DNA of 64,000 nt from Hemileia vastatrix (taxonomy: Eukaryota > Basidiomycota > Pucciniomycetes > Pucciniales > Zaghouaniaceae), in NCBI GenBank assembly GCA_030280995.1, contig JASXTE010000005.1:37731203-37795202 (forward strand). Reading direction: 5' to 3'. Both the position numbers and the translations under genes were made by a program. This document shows, one piece after another, positions 45,138 through 55,619 of the stretch. The notes below the pieces were generated by a model. The model had not been told where the DNA came from, made no database searches, and saw only the letters and a list, made by a program, of their open reading frames with translations. Position 1 is the stretch's first letter. Each line of letters opens with the position of its first letter.

Positions 45138-47529
45138 ATGTCTAGTATTCAAAATCCTACACCTCCACTTTGTATGTATATCATGTTCCTATCTCTTAAT
45201 TTATATATTTCACTTATGTTCTATATCTTTTTTTTTTTTCAAAAAATTGATTTTCTAGCGCCCGAATGTGTTTCATCCCACTCTCTGATTGATACTCTCT
45301 TTGAAGCTTTTGAGCTTCCACCATGTCTGCCACATGGAATGGCACCTAACCCTCCTGTACTTAGCAATGAGAGGCAGGAAATAACGAGAGTTCAGTATTG
45401 CAATTTACTTGAATTGGCTAGAGATAAAACAGAAGAGCTTGTCAAGATCCTTAACAATAATCCTTCTCCTTCATATTTATCTAACCCTTGTAATGACTAA
45501 CTCCAATATGTGAAAAGCCTTGAAAAATGTATGTTCTTCACTTTTTTTGTCTCCTTTTAAATTAGTAGATAAGATTATTAATATTTTTTTTCTTCATATA
45601 TATTTGTAGCTTACGAGGAGGGTATGATTCCTCCTGATGAAATCATTGTCATTAGGGATGATGATGAGACAGATGAACCATCAGCGTCAACTCATGCTCC
45701 AACTTCTAAGGAAAATCTTGAAACACCTGTTATCTGCTCCAAGAAAAAGAAATTATCCCAAGGCTCCTCTTTTGTTTGACGTATTAAACCGGCTTCTGCT
45801 AATGAATTTTCTGATGTATCAAATAATAAATCTCAAAAAAAAAGCAAACGCTTTGATAATGAGTATATTCTTGTTTCCTCTTTTTTATTGTTAATCTTTT
45901 ATCTTTAAAATTCTATCATATAACTCTTTTATTGCTTACATATTGTACTTTTTATCTTTCTTTTTATATTTTGTACCAGAAACTCACCTACTGTAGATTG
46001 TTCCATCCATAAACGCCCTCTCCCTGATGAAGATGATGAAAATAGCTATGAAAATAGTGATGATGAACTGTCAGAATATGAAGCTATGCTTGCTCATCAA
46101 AACAAGCAAACTTTAAAATCTTCTTCAAGACATGAAGATATGTTTGATAAAGATGATGATTCAAACCACTCATCACCAAATTCCTTCATTTCTAAGAAGC
46201 AATACCCATCACCTCCTAAATTACCTACTTTGTCCACTTTGAAAGCTTCTATACCAATGAAATCAACTACAATCAAGATATCAAAAAAACCTCTAGCTTA
46301 TTCACCCTCAGTTCTAAAAGACTCTGATTTGCAGGAGGAATTCTGTAAAATTCATAATTTTTATAAAGGTAGAATCAGCACGGCAAAGGTCCTCAGGTTG
46401 TGGTTGGAAATTGTTACTCTCCTCGAATTACACTCTTCTACTTCTTCCCAAGAACCCATTTAAATATTCCAATGTTTACTTTTCATTGGGAAAAATATTG
46501 TGGAGAAGATTGGCTTTCAAAACTTACTGAGTTATGTAAGTTACCTTAATTTTTAGTCTTGACATTTTCTTTTACTTATTTTTTTTTCCTTTTGTAGCAA
46601 ATATTTTTTTAGAGATTGATAGCTCACAGCTATGGGTACTTGATAATATTGATTTCAAAAAAATGGAAGATTTATGTGATCCTGATGGTTTAAATACTGA
46701 AATTCTTTCCTCAACAAAGAAAACAGATCACCCTGAATCCAATCTTATCCGAGTGCTCATGAGATTAATGATCTCAAGTGACTACTGCCATTCTTCATGG
46801 GTATCTCTTATATCATCTTCACTTTATCTGACTTCACATGAATTCAGCCAGCTTCCATCACATCAAAACATTAACTCATATTTTCCAATTGAACGTGGTC
46901 TTCAGCTTCTAGCTCACCTTTCAAATCTGAAGAGTCTGATTCCTGATGGCTTAGAAGTTGGTCCCACTGCACTTCAAACCCGTGATATATCAATGTCAAC
47001 TCTTCTTCAAATCAGAAATATTATCATTGATATAATTATGTCAATTATCATTCTTAAATCAAAATATTGTGCTTCAACAATATCAAGTGGCAAGACTAGC
47101 AAAGCTCAACAATCAAGTCAGAAAAATGAAAATACTGAACTGACTATAATGAGACAGAAACAAAAGGCTGCACTAAACAAGATAAATTCTGAATACTCCC
47201 ACCAACAATATCAATCTTTCACATTCTATATAATTGATGGTGTCTGTGGTTTATTTCTGAGCTCTCAAGATCATAGATTGGCTTCAGCAGCTGATTTCTT
47301 GGAGGTAATATCAGAAATTAAGTTTCTTAATTTACATGAAAAAAAAAATCATTTTATGGAAGAAATAATTTGGAAAAATTTAAATAACTATATTTTAACA
47401 TTAATGAAACCTTTTATAGGCAAGTGTGATCCATTTACTTTAAAATCTGATACCCCAAGTCCTCCGGGAATTGCTAGGGCTATTTCTGCAGATTTTCTTA
47501 ATCGCTGGAGCTCCATTCAGCCAGTATAA
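45138..47529 (+). pseudogene. Unrecognised multi-exon gene, partly broken
   Basis: Start MSSIQNPTPP at 45138; exon 1 ends at 45171 before GTATGT, and exon 2 begins at 45259 after TTCTAG (SPECVSSHSLIDTLFEAFEL). A TAA at 45498 interrupts exon 2. The following exon (from about 45610, YEEGMIPPDEIIVIRDDDET) has a TGA at 45777-45779. The next one (from about 45981) is acidic and Ser-rich and ends FKIHNFYKGRISTAKVL-like (CKIHNFYKGRISTAKVLRLW) before a frame change near 46460. The last exon (about 46600-47529) is open for 310 codons: WVLDNIDF-like start, then SYFPIERGLQLLAHLSNLKS, IRNIIIDIIMSIIILKSKYC, NHFMEEIIWKNLNNYILTLM. The last part is helical with a Leu/Ile-rich core. I recognise no family. Confidence 0.5.
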
Positions 47530-48001
47530 CCTTTTTTGCTAAACATAGTCTTTCAATAAATTAATATTCCAACATGTAAATAGATAAAGTTCTGTGTATA
47601 TGATTTATCTTGTATAATTCAAGTTATTTTCCTTCAAATACGTCAAACATGTGACCATCTTTGAAATTTATTAAGAAACCTTTGACATGATTTTCTAAAT
47701 TAATTATTAAAAAAAATTATTGTAAGTCCAGCAATAACAAAGATTTTAAAATCTACTTATATGATTTTAAATACTTGTATTAAATTCTTAAATATTTTAT
47801 TGTTTATATAAAAATATGATAACTGCTCTAGTTTTGTTACTTTACCTTTAATATTAAATGATCTATTAATTATTACAAATTTTTTCATTGATTGTAAGAT
47901 TTTTAATCAGAAGTAGAACAACTTAAATAATTAAATGTGTGTATTCTTAAAAAAATACAATTTAATCTATTTTTGATTCAAAATTCTTTCATCAAATCTT
48001 T
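47530..48001. other. AT-rich region without a gene
   Basis: Nothing recognisable is seen before the ATT target duplication (48002-48004) of Harbinger copy C. Confidence 0.7.
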
Positions 48002-48355
48002 ATTAGGGGGTATCAATGTTGACCGATCCACAATTAAATTAATTGTGGAAAATAATCCTTATACCCCAATTATCTTCCGCAATTATTTTTGCTAATAATT
48101 GGGTTATTAGACACTTTACGTGTCAATGTTCACCTCTTATCCGACATTTATTTACTCAATTTTCCATAACCACATCTTGGACAACTTTCTGGATATCCCA
48201 GCCTTCTACCTTGCTGCGCACTTCCATTCTCATCCCATCCTGTTCATTCTATCCGCTCAGAATTTCTCCCCATTTCATCTATTTGATTCTTCTCCTTTTC
48301 ATCTTGCTATCTCATCTGCTTGTTTCTGCTCCTTTTCATCTTCATTTATAATAAC

Positions 48356-49272
48356 ATGCCTCGTCATCCTAGATCTTCTCAAAGGCAGCTATCACCCAGT
48401 TGTTCTTCAATTCCCACTACTTCCTCTTTTCCCCGCTCAGCCAAGAAATCAAAGACTGTTCAATTAAAAAAAGATGATCATCTCATTCTTATCAACTGGC
48501 TGAAAACCAAATCTAACTATGATTCTTGTTTTGGTACTGAGTATGCCACTAAAGTAGGACGGCCCCCCACATCAAAAGTTAATGGCTATCTTCTAATGGC
48601 AAATGAATTACGCAATAAGACCAAGGGAAGGATTGATCTTTTGCCTAAACAGATGTCTGAACGCTTCAAGCATTATCGAGCAAAATACAAGAAGGCAAAG
48701 CTCTTTCATCTTCCACTGGTTTTGGGGTTACTGACATTGATATAACTAAGGGTATAAAATCCATAGACAATAAACTTGATTCTTTATGTCCTTACTTTAA
48801 AGAGATGGATGCAATTTTTGGAGAGCGAGCCGATGTTAATCCTGTAAACATGTTGGATGGAGAAGATCCTATCTCCGAACATGATGTCAAAGCAAATCTT
48901 TTCCCATCCTCTTCCTCCACTCAAGCCTCCCCTCTTCTAAATTCTACGAATCTAGATAGCTTTGCTATTGATCCTATTGGCGATTTAACCCAACCCAATC
49001 TAACTCAGGTCTGTTTCTTTTATCTTATCAATTCTATTTTTTATTTACTTATATTTTTCTTATTTCTTAAAAGGCTGATGAACAAACCCAGGATCCTCAA
49101 TCAACTGAGTCTGAAGCTAGTGACAATGATGAGGAGGAAAATGCTACGTTGAAAAAAAAGAGAAGGGCTTCAACTAGTCTAAATTTCCTCTCCCAAAGAA
49201 GACAAAAAAGTGATACTTCATCACAAACACCTTTTTCTTCGATGGAACAGTTTTTAGAGAAACGTGATGCTG
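48356..49272 (+). pseudogene. Myb/SANT-like DNA-binding protein of copy C, 3' end replaced
   Basis: It starts MPRHPRSSQRQL; the SANT/MADF-like region is complete (WLKTKSNYDSCFGTEYATKV, KVNGYLLMANELRNK, MSERFKHYRAKYKKAK). The frame then shifts by one base near 48695: the ORF reads to TLI near 48745, while the conserved continuation is in another frame (SSSTGFGVTD, then MDAIFGERADVNPVNMLDGE). The same junction exists in all copies, so it is either an old frameshift or an unusual splice. After an intron (about 49009-49072) the exon ends EQFLEKRDA at 49272 with GTAAGT. As in copy B the coiled-coil exon is replaced by the repeat array. Confidence 0.7.
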
Positions 49273-49364
49273 GTAAGTGATATCATACCTCTTATTACTT
49301 TACTCTGCTTTTCTTCTACTTTATGTTAATTTTTATTCTCACTCTAAGACAAGCATGTGTTGAT

Positions 49365-49655
49365 AGAATTGAAAGGGATGGAGATTGGTGCAAACAGAGT
49401 GTGAAAATAGGAGGATGAACTCTGTTCTTCGGGGGAAGAACAGAGTTCACTTCCATAAAATATTGAAAGCGATGGAGATTGGTGCAAACAGAGTGTGAAA
49501 ATAGGAGGATGAACTCTGTTCTTCGGGCGAAGAACAGAGTTCACTTCCATAAAATATTGAAAGCGATGGAGATTGGTGCAAACAGAGTGTGAAAATAGGA
49601 GGATGAACTCTGTTCTTCGGGCGAAGAACAGAGTTCACTTCCATAAAATATTAGC
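49365..49655. repeat. Three 94-bp tandem repeats with 32-bp palindromes (copy C)
   Basis: These are inverted relative to copy B. The palindromes have GAACTCTGTTCTTCG as left arm in all; the first unit has a GGGG centre variant. Copy B has four units, so the number varies between copies. Confidence 0.95.
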
Positions 49656-50011
49656 TGAAACATAGTTTTCAATTCTGTAAAAACAGTTGTAAGTAATAGA
49701 AAAAGTCACTGATTTTTTTTATATTTAATCTGACATTTTTAATAAAATTATTGTATTTAAGAATTGCAATATTGTCAATCAATTTTTATTGATCAACTTA
49801 ATTTAATAAAGTATTATTTAAATAACTTGCTTCAAAAAATACTTTGCATTGAGTAGACTCATGGAATGATTTTTTCTGGCTTCCATTCAGTTATCCTCAC
49901 ACTTTCACAATGTTTTCAATGTAGATCCATTATTATTTGTGTGATACTTCAAGTGAAAGTTCAGTATTACTTCAGTCTGAGTTCCATCTGATTTCCATCT
50001 GACTTCAAGTT

Positions 50012-50033
50012 GCGGACTTGCTAGCAAGTCCGC
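50012..50033. repeat. Perfect 22-bp palindrome of copy C, TTGCTAGCAA core
   Basis: Identical to the palindrome at 23825-23846 of copy B, with GCGGAC and GTCCGC arms, followed by a run of C. Confidence 0.9.
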
Positions 50034-50069
50034 CCCCCATATTGCGTGGTGTCTGTTTAAAGGAGGATA

Positions 50070-50420
50070 TAATGATTAGGTAGGGGGGTAAAGTGAGTAG
50101 AAGGGGGGGAAGGGGGGGTGTTTGAGGCGCCTAAAGAGAGGGAAAGGGGGGGTTTGATGTGGGTAAAGAGAGGTGAAGGGGGGGGGTTTGAGGTGCCAAA
50201 AGAGAGGTGAAGGGGGGGGGTTTGAGGGACATAAAGAGAGGGGAAGGGGGGAGTATTGAAGCACCTAAAAAGAGGGGAAAGGGGGTGATGAGGGACCTAA
50301 AGAGGGGGGAAAGGGGGATTTGAGGCAGCTAAAAAGGGGGTAAAAAGGGGGTCAGTGACAGGTAAAGAGAGGGAAAAAGGGGGGCCTTGAGGATCATAAA
50401 GAGAGGTGAAGGAGAGAAAA
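50070..50420 (-). repeat. Polypurine tract of copy C
   Basis: The same family as 10403-10740, with units like GGGGTTTGAGG and TAAAGAGAGG. A-rich AAAAAAAGC repeats follow to about 50600. Confidence 0.85.
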
Positions 50421-50560
50421 AAAAACAAAAAAATAAAAAGAGAAAAAAGAGAAAAAAGCAAAACAAAAATTAGTTTACCCTAGAACAAAAATAATAGAAG
50501 CACTTACAAAAAAAACAAAAAAACCTAAAAAAAAAGCAAAAAAAAAGCAAAAAAAAAGCA

Positions 50561-50591
<31 letters not shown>

Positions 50592-50939
50592 ATCATGATT
50601 AGCAAATAAAAAACCATGAAAAAAGAAAAAAAATGACCTACCTGGTGAGTTGAGTTGAGAAAATAAATGCAACCAAAATATTTGAGGGATGTTTGAGGAG
50701 AATAGGAAAAGGATATGAGTGATGAATGAAAAAAAAAATCACTGACAAAATATGCGATATAAGAAAATATGCAATTTCATGTTGAGGAAGTGAAAGAAAA
50801 CCAATGAGCAATCCAAAAAAAAGATATTCACCGTAAATTCAAAAAAAAAATGAATATGCAACAAACCAAAATACAAAACCAAGTGATTAAAGTACACAAA
50901 GAGGACATTTGGAAAGTATGAAAACATAAAAATTAAAAA

Positions 50940-52199
50940 TTAAAAGGGTGAAGAGAAATGTTGAAGAGTAATTGGCATTATAATGGGGCGTATGCCGGTT
51001 GATTGAATGATTTGTGAATCAAGGGAGGGGAGTGCCAGTGGTGGTTCAGGATCCTCTTCTTCATAAAGATCATTCCACTCATCCTTTAAATCAGCTAGAA
51101 TATTGTGGAGTATTACGCAAGTCAAGATCCAATGATTTGCAGTTTTGATCTCCAATTTTTTTTGAAATTGGATTCTGAGCTCCCGAAGACTAGAAAATCG
51201 TCCCTTTAAAATACCTATAGCATGTTCAATTCGTACTCTTGATTGTGCAAGGTGATAATTAAATTTAGTTTTGGGGTCATTTTCTGAAGTTGCACCACGG
51301 AAAGCAGGTATAATGTACTTTCCACTTGCATATGCAGAGTCTGCAAGGAGGTACTGAGATTCGTCAAAGTATGATTCAGGGGATTGAGAAATCCTCATTC
51401 TTTGGAAGATGGAAGAGTCATGACATGATCCAGGGCAGCCACTGTGAAAAGCAATAAATTTTTTATTGACATCGCATACAAGTTGAACGGCAATAGAGTA
51501 TCTAGAAAGAAGATAAAAAGTTAGATTGTGAAAGATGAGAACTTGGAGAAGATTTTGAAGAAACCTTTTTTTGCGATCAAAATAATGGTTGCCATCATGA
51601 GCAGGCTTTTGACTCAAAGGGATGGTTGTGCCATCAACAAAACCTATACAGCCAGGGAAACCTTCAGCTTGCATTACTTGAGAGGATTCAAGTCGCTGTT
51701 CTGGAGTTGGCCAAGCAAGAGTTTGAGACTTGAGGGAAAGGATAGCAATCATACAGCGCTTGGTGTATAATATCACGGTACTATATCCTATGTTAAAGAG
51801 ATTATCCAAACGTCTTACGGCAGCACCATTTCCATTTGAGCCAAAGCGACATAGAGCAACAGCAAGTTGGATGGCAGGATTACGCTGTTTGTTATGAGAA
51901 TTGTTATGGAAGATAGGATGATCGGAGATGAGTTGATAAAGTTTGAAGAAAGAATCGGGAGAAGTTCTAAAAAGTTGTGTGAAGTTTAAATGAGGAATGT
52001 TGAGAATGGAGGCCAGATCATATCAGGGATCATGATAAAGATTTGGCCCCCTGGTGATGATGTAACGCTTTTTGGAAAGAAAACACATATAAGCTAAAGC
52101 ATCTTCCAAATCAGAGTCAGATTTATAGTAAAGAACTAAAAGAAAAGTAATAGCATTCATTGTTGAGTGAAGTAGCTTCCTAGTAGAGAGGTGTTTCAT
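50940..52199 (-). pseudogene. Harbinger DDE transposase, copy C, one nonsense codon
   Basis: ATG at 52199, stop at 50940. All DDE signatures are present, including an uninterrupted RVRIEHAIGILKGRF, where copies A and B have a stop. A TGA at 52025-52023 replaces the CGA of copies A and B (YHDPRYDL), about 60 codons from the start. The 63-bp intron is at 51502-51564. Between them, copies B and C have each key position intact in one copy, so their common source was recently functional. Confidence 0.9.
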
Positions 52200-52463
52200 T
52201 GTTGCCGGTGGAAGGGTTAAGTGATGAGGGAAGTGGGAATTCACCGCCAAATGTGCAGTTGGGGTGTGTAGATAGAAAAAAAACTTAAGTGTTCGCCACC
52301 AAAATTAAGTAGCATAGAGTGAGGAAATACTTAAGGATGGCATCAGCAATTATAAGTCATGTGACTTTCTTAAAAATCCATCATGGATGAGATGAGTTTG
52401 GGATCAGGAATTAGGAATGGAAATTGGGGTATAAGAGGGGGGATAATGCATTATCGTGGATTT

Positions 52464-52495
52464 CTTATCCACTAGCCCTGGGGCTAGTGGATAAG
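52464..52495. repeat. Subterminal 32-bp palindrome of copy C
   Basis: Same sequence as at 12744-12775. Confidence 0.9.
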
Positions 52496-52582
52496 AATCT
52501 TCCGCAATTAATAATGTCTGATCCCGGGAAAAAAAATTCCTGATCCCTAATTGCGGATCCCTGAACATTGATACCCCCTATT

Positions 52583-52941
52583 ATTAACTTTTTTATTAAT
52601 AAGCTTGTTTGACCTAAAATACTATACAGTTAATTTGGTAGCATTAAAAGCACATTTTTATGACTAATATATTTCAAATTCTTAATTATAGTTTATGTAT
52701 TCTAGAACCTTTGCTACCAATTTAATAAAAATGACATTTAAAGATTTCACAACTTATATATTTCCTCAAAAGTAAATCAAATTTTCTTATAATATTATGA
52801 AAAAAAAATTATTCTATTTCACAAATAAAAAAAATAGATAATACTTTAATCATCACAACTGAAAATCTTACAGCTACTCCCAGTATTTATCATGTTTAAT
52901 TTCACATTAAGTTGTATAAATATGATATAAATTTTTAATAT
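52583..52941. other. AT-rich flank without a gene
   Basis: This is the sequence between Harbinger copy C and the end of the oxygenase gene; it probably includes that gene's 3' untranslated region. Confidence 0.6.
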
Positions 52942-54860
52942 TTAATTATCAAAATTTTTTAGATTTGTTTTAACATTAGATAAATAATACTTTGCTGAAT
53001 TTATTTCTTCCTCTATTAAGTCATCTCTTTTCAAAAAAACTCTCAAAGCACTAATCAAATATTTATACCTATCTTTTTCTTCTTTAATTTCCAAGTACTC
53101 TGAAATATCAATATCAAAAACATTAAGCTTTTCTATAGCATGAAAAATTCTAGTGCTGATTTGAATAGAAGAACCTATCCTTGTGAAGCCATGAATTTTG
53201 TGACATCTTTAGGTAAAATTCCTCAGTTGATTGGCAGGCCATAACGTCACTGTTATTCCATTAGTTGCTTCAAAGTTAATTTTACTTCAAATTTTGGGAA
53301 ACATAAGGTCTCCACCTGTTTGTTGTGGTTGGGTCTTATCGTACTTCATATGAATGGTATTGTTTTCTGTATCTTTAAGAAAAAATATTCCTAAAGTATA
53401 CTCACTTGCATCCTAATCATGATGAACCTCATTGGAGAACCCATTACCATTTGCTCCAGATGTCCAAGTTAAATTACTAGCAAGCGGTACACCCTCTTCT
53501 TCACTATAAACTTTTGAAAATCCAGGAATACCAAGTTTTGCACAAAGATTAGTTGCCTTGTTGTACTTTATATATGATATTTTTTTAAAAAAATATTCAA
53601 AGTACATTGCAATCCTCTTCATTCGTTTTTTATATTCATCCCTGCGTACAAACTTATCAGTGTATTCATCTGCAAGTAAAAGCATTCAAAATTCAGTATT
53701 TAAATTAAAAAAAGTGATACTTACGAATATATAAAGATTTATTCCTATCTAAAATAAAGCCACCACCAAACATTTTTCCAAAACCACCAGCTCTTTGATG
53801 ATAACCATTATTTGTAATTTCATGTTCGCAGTAAGAAAGATCCTTAATGCATTGCACCGTAGCTTCTAACAAATCTAGTTCTTTGAGCTCATGAATTTCA
53901 AAAGTCTGCACAAGAACATTAGGTATTAAGACACCTTTTGGTTTATAAATACTACAACCAGGAAAAAAATTGTAATAATTATTGCAATCTGTCATATTAT
54001 TTGCATAAGATTGTGCGTAGAAATGTGGCTTCTTCCAATTTGTATCCATTCTAAGAGCATTTACAAGTTTCATTCTGGTAGCAATGTCTTTCGCCCACCT
54101 ATTGTTAGAGTTCTTCCCTGGCCGTTTTTTTTTCAAATTGTTACTCATTGATGGTTCAATCCTAAGAGAATTCAATTTTGATTTAAAATAGAAAAAAATC
54201 AAAAATTAGAAAATAGTAACAGAATTTCATTTATCAGTCAATGATACCTTTAACTTTATCATATCTTAAATATTAGAAATACAAAAGTTAGCATATCTAC
54301 ATATTAGTAAATTTATATACTTTTTCTTTATTTCAAATATTAAGAAAGTGTTTCAAAGGTATACTTTATTAAATTATACATATGAAGAGTATAGCTTTAT
54401 CCTGTATGCATTCAGCAAGTACGAGATTTGGCTCTACACTTAATATTGATAATATAATGAAAGTATAACTCCAATACACTAGTAATATTAAAAAATTTAC
54501 AGAATTATCATATCCACACATATAAAATGAAAAATCTTGCTCTGACAAATATATTGACTTAGAAAGTTATACTTCAATAAATTATTAATTTTTAAATTGT
54601 AGCATTGTCCTGTATGCTTTCAGCAAGTACAAGACTTTGAAACAACTTAAAAATCAATAAATTAAAGTTAAAGTACAAAAAATCAAATTATTATTATGAA
54701 AAGCAAAACATTATCCTGTATGCTTTCAGCAAGTACAAGATGATGCTTTACTTTTCATATTAATAATATAATGGTTGAGAAAGTATTAAAGAAATATAGA
54801 AAAATGATAAGCAAAACATGAACTTACGTGTCTATAAAATCTTCTTCCATTTGTAGCTAA
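52942..54860 (-). pseudogene. TET/JBP-like 2OG-Fe(II) oxygenase, left arm of inverted repeat, with nonsense codons
   Basis: Same family as the gene at 2204-3392. Exon 1 is only 23 bp (54860-54838, MEEDFID); intron 1 is 676 bp (54837-54162, GTAAGT to CTTAG); exon 2 (54161-53725) starts TIEPSMSNNLKKK and ends GGFGKMFGGGFILDRNKSLY before a 55-bp intron (53724-53670); exon 3 starts HEYTDKFVRRDEYKKR. Exon 3 has KLGIPGFSKVYSEEEG, SNLTWTSGANGNGFSNEVHH, the HxD-type iron motif (HHD), EYTLGIFFLKD and GGDLMFPKI. TAG at 53415-53413 directly follows HHD, TGA at 53289-53287 follows FPKI, and a TAA follows near 53229. All three fit C-to-T changes. A distal His is uncertain. The splice model is supported because exon 1-exon 2 joins in frame in both arm copies. 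Confidence 0.7.
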
Positions 54861-55579
54861 TTGATCAAAATTAATTATAAAGTTTGTTTTATAATTACTG
54901 TTTAAAAAAATAAATGGTTAGATAAATAAATTGAACATTTTTGATAAGGAATAAAGAGAAGTAAACTGACAAACAAATAAAAAAACTTTAAGTTAACTGA
55001 AAAAGAATTTTTTTATAATGAATCAAAAGGGTACAGTAAAAGATACCATAAAAATAAATTCAGAATTAGAATCATTAGATTAACTTGTCAAAAGTGTAAA
55101 AAAGAGTAACAAACCAAAATGATATGAAATGCAATAGAAAGAAAAATTTGCTTACCGGTAATCAGATAAGGTCAAGAAAATAGTACCAATAATTCAAAAT
55201 GATAAAGCAAAAATATGATTGATAGTTTTTGAAAAAGGTAAGTGAGAAAGAGAAAGGAAAAATAAATTGGGTGGCAAACAGATGTAGATATCATGAATTT
55301 TCACTGATCTCATTTTCAAAAAAATGCAGCTCTCCAAGTCATATGATAAACTTCATCTAAATTCCAAGAATAATGTTGCCAAGGCACTGTACACAGCATG
55401 ATCATTTTTTCCTATGCATATACTAATTCCAGCTAGAATTTACTTGGCTGCATGTTGTACAGATGAACGTTTGTGGAACACTAAATTTCACATCTAAAAA
55501 AAATTGACACCACATAATTCTAGCTACCATGTTTCACGTAGCTAAAAAAACATACACTCATCACATTTAAATTTACATT
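54129..55579. repeat. Left arm of a large inverted repeat (at least 1451 bp)
   Basis: This is the complement of 62551-64000 with few differences and almost equal length. It includes exon 1, intron 1 and the start of exon 2 of the oxygenase and about 720 bp upstream. The homology ends sharply at 55579 (ATTTACATT). The arm probably extends further left, but its partner lies outside the window. Confidence 0.95.
54400..54740. repeat. Three copies of a 27-nt motif inside intron 1 of the oxygenase (left arm)
   Basis: Variants of TGTATGCTTTCAGCAAGTAC occur at 54400-54426, 54608-54634 and 54714-54740, spaced 208 and 106 bp. Sequence between them is less similar. All are in the 676-bp first intron, so they could be transcriptional or splicing control sites (inference). 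Confidence 0.85.
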
Positions 55580-55597
55580 CACCACAGAAAAAATGGG

Positions 55598-55619
55598 GGG
55601 GTATTGCTAGCAATACCCC
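55598..55619. repeat. Perfect 22-bp palindrome, TTGCTAGCAA-type core with GGGGTA/TACCCC arms
   Basis: Found 18 bp after the left inverted-repeat arm ends. The core is that of 23825 and 50012, but the outer arms differ and are still complementary. Confidence 0.9.

Larger units (their letters stand above)
48005..52579 (-). mobile_element. PIF/Harbinger-like transposon, copy C (4575 bp)
   Basis: Termini AGGGGGTATCAATGTT and its complement, target duplication ATT at 48002-48004 and 52580-52582. It is inverted relative to copy B and has the same content: Myb/SANT-like gene (+), three 94-bp repeats, a TTGCTAGCAA palindrome, a polypurine tract and the transposase (-). Read in transposase orientation, both copies have AAT as target duplication. 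Confidence 0.95.
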
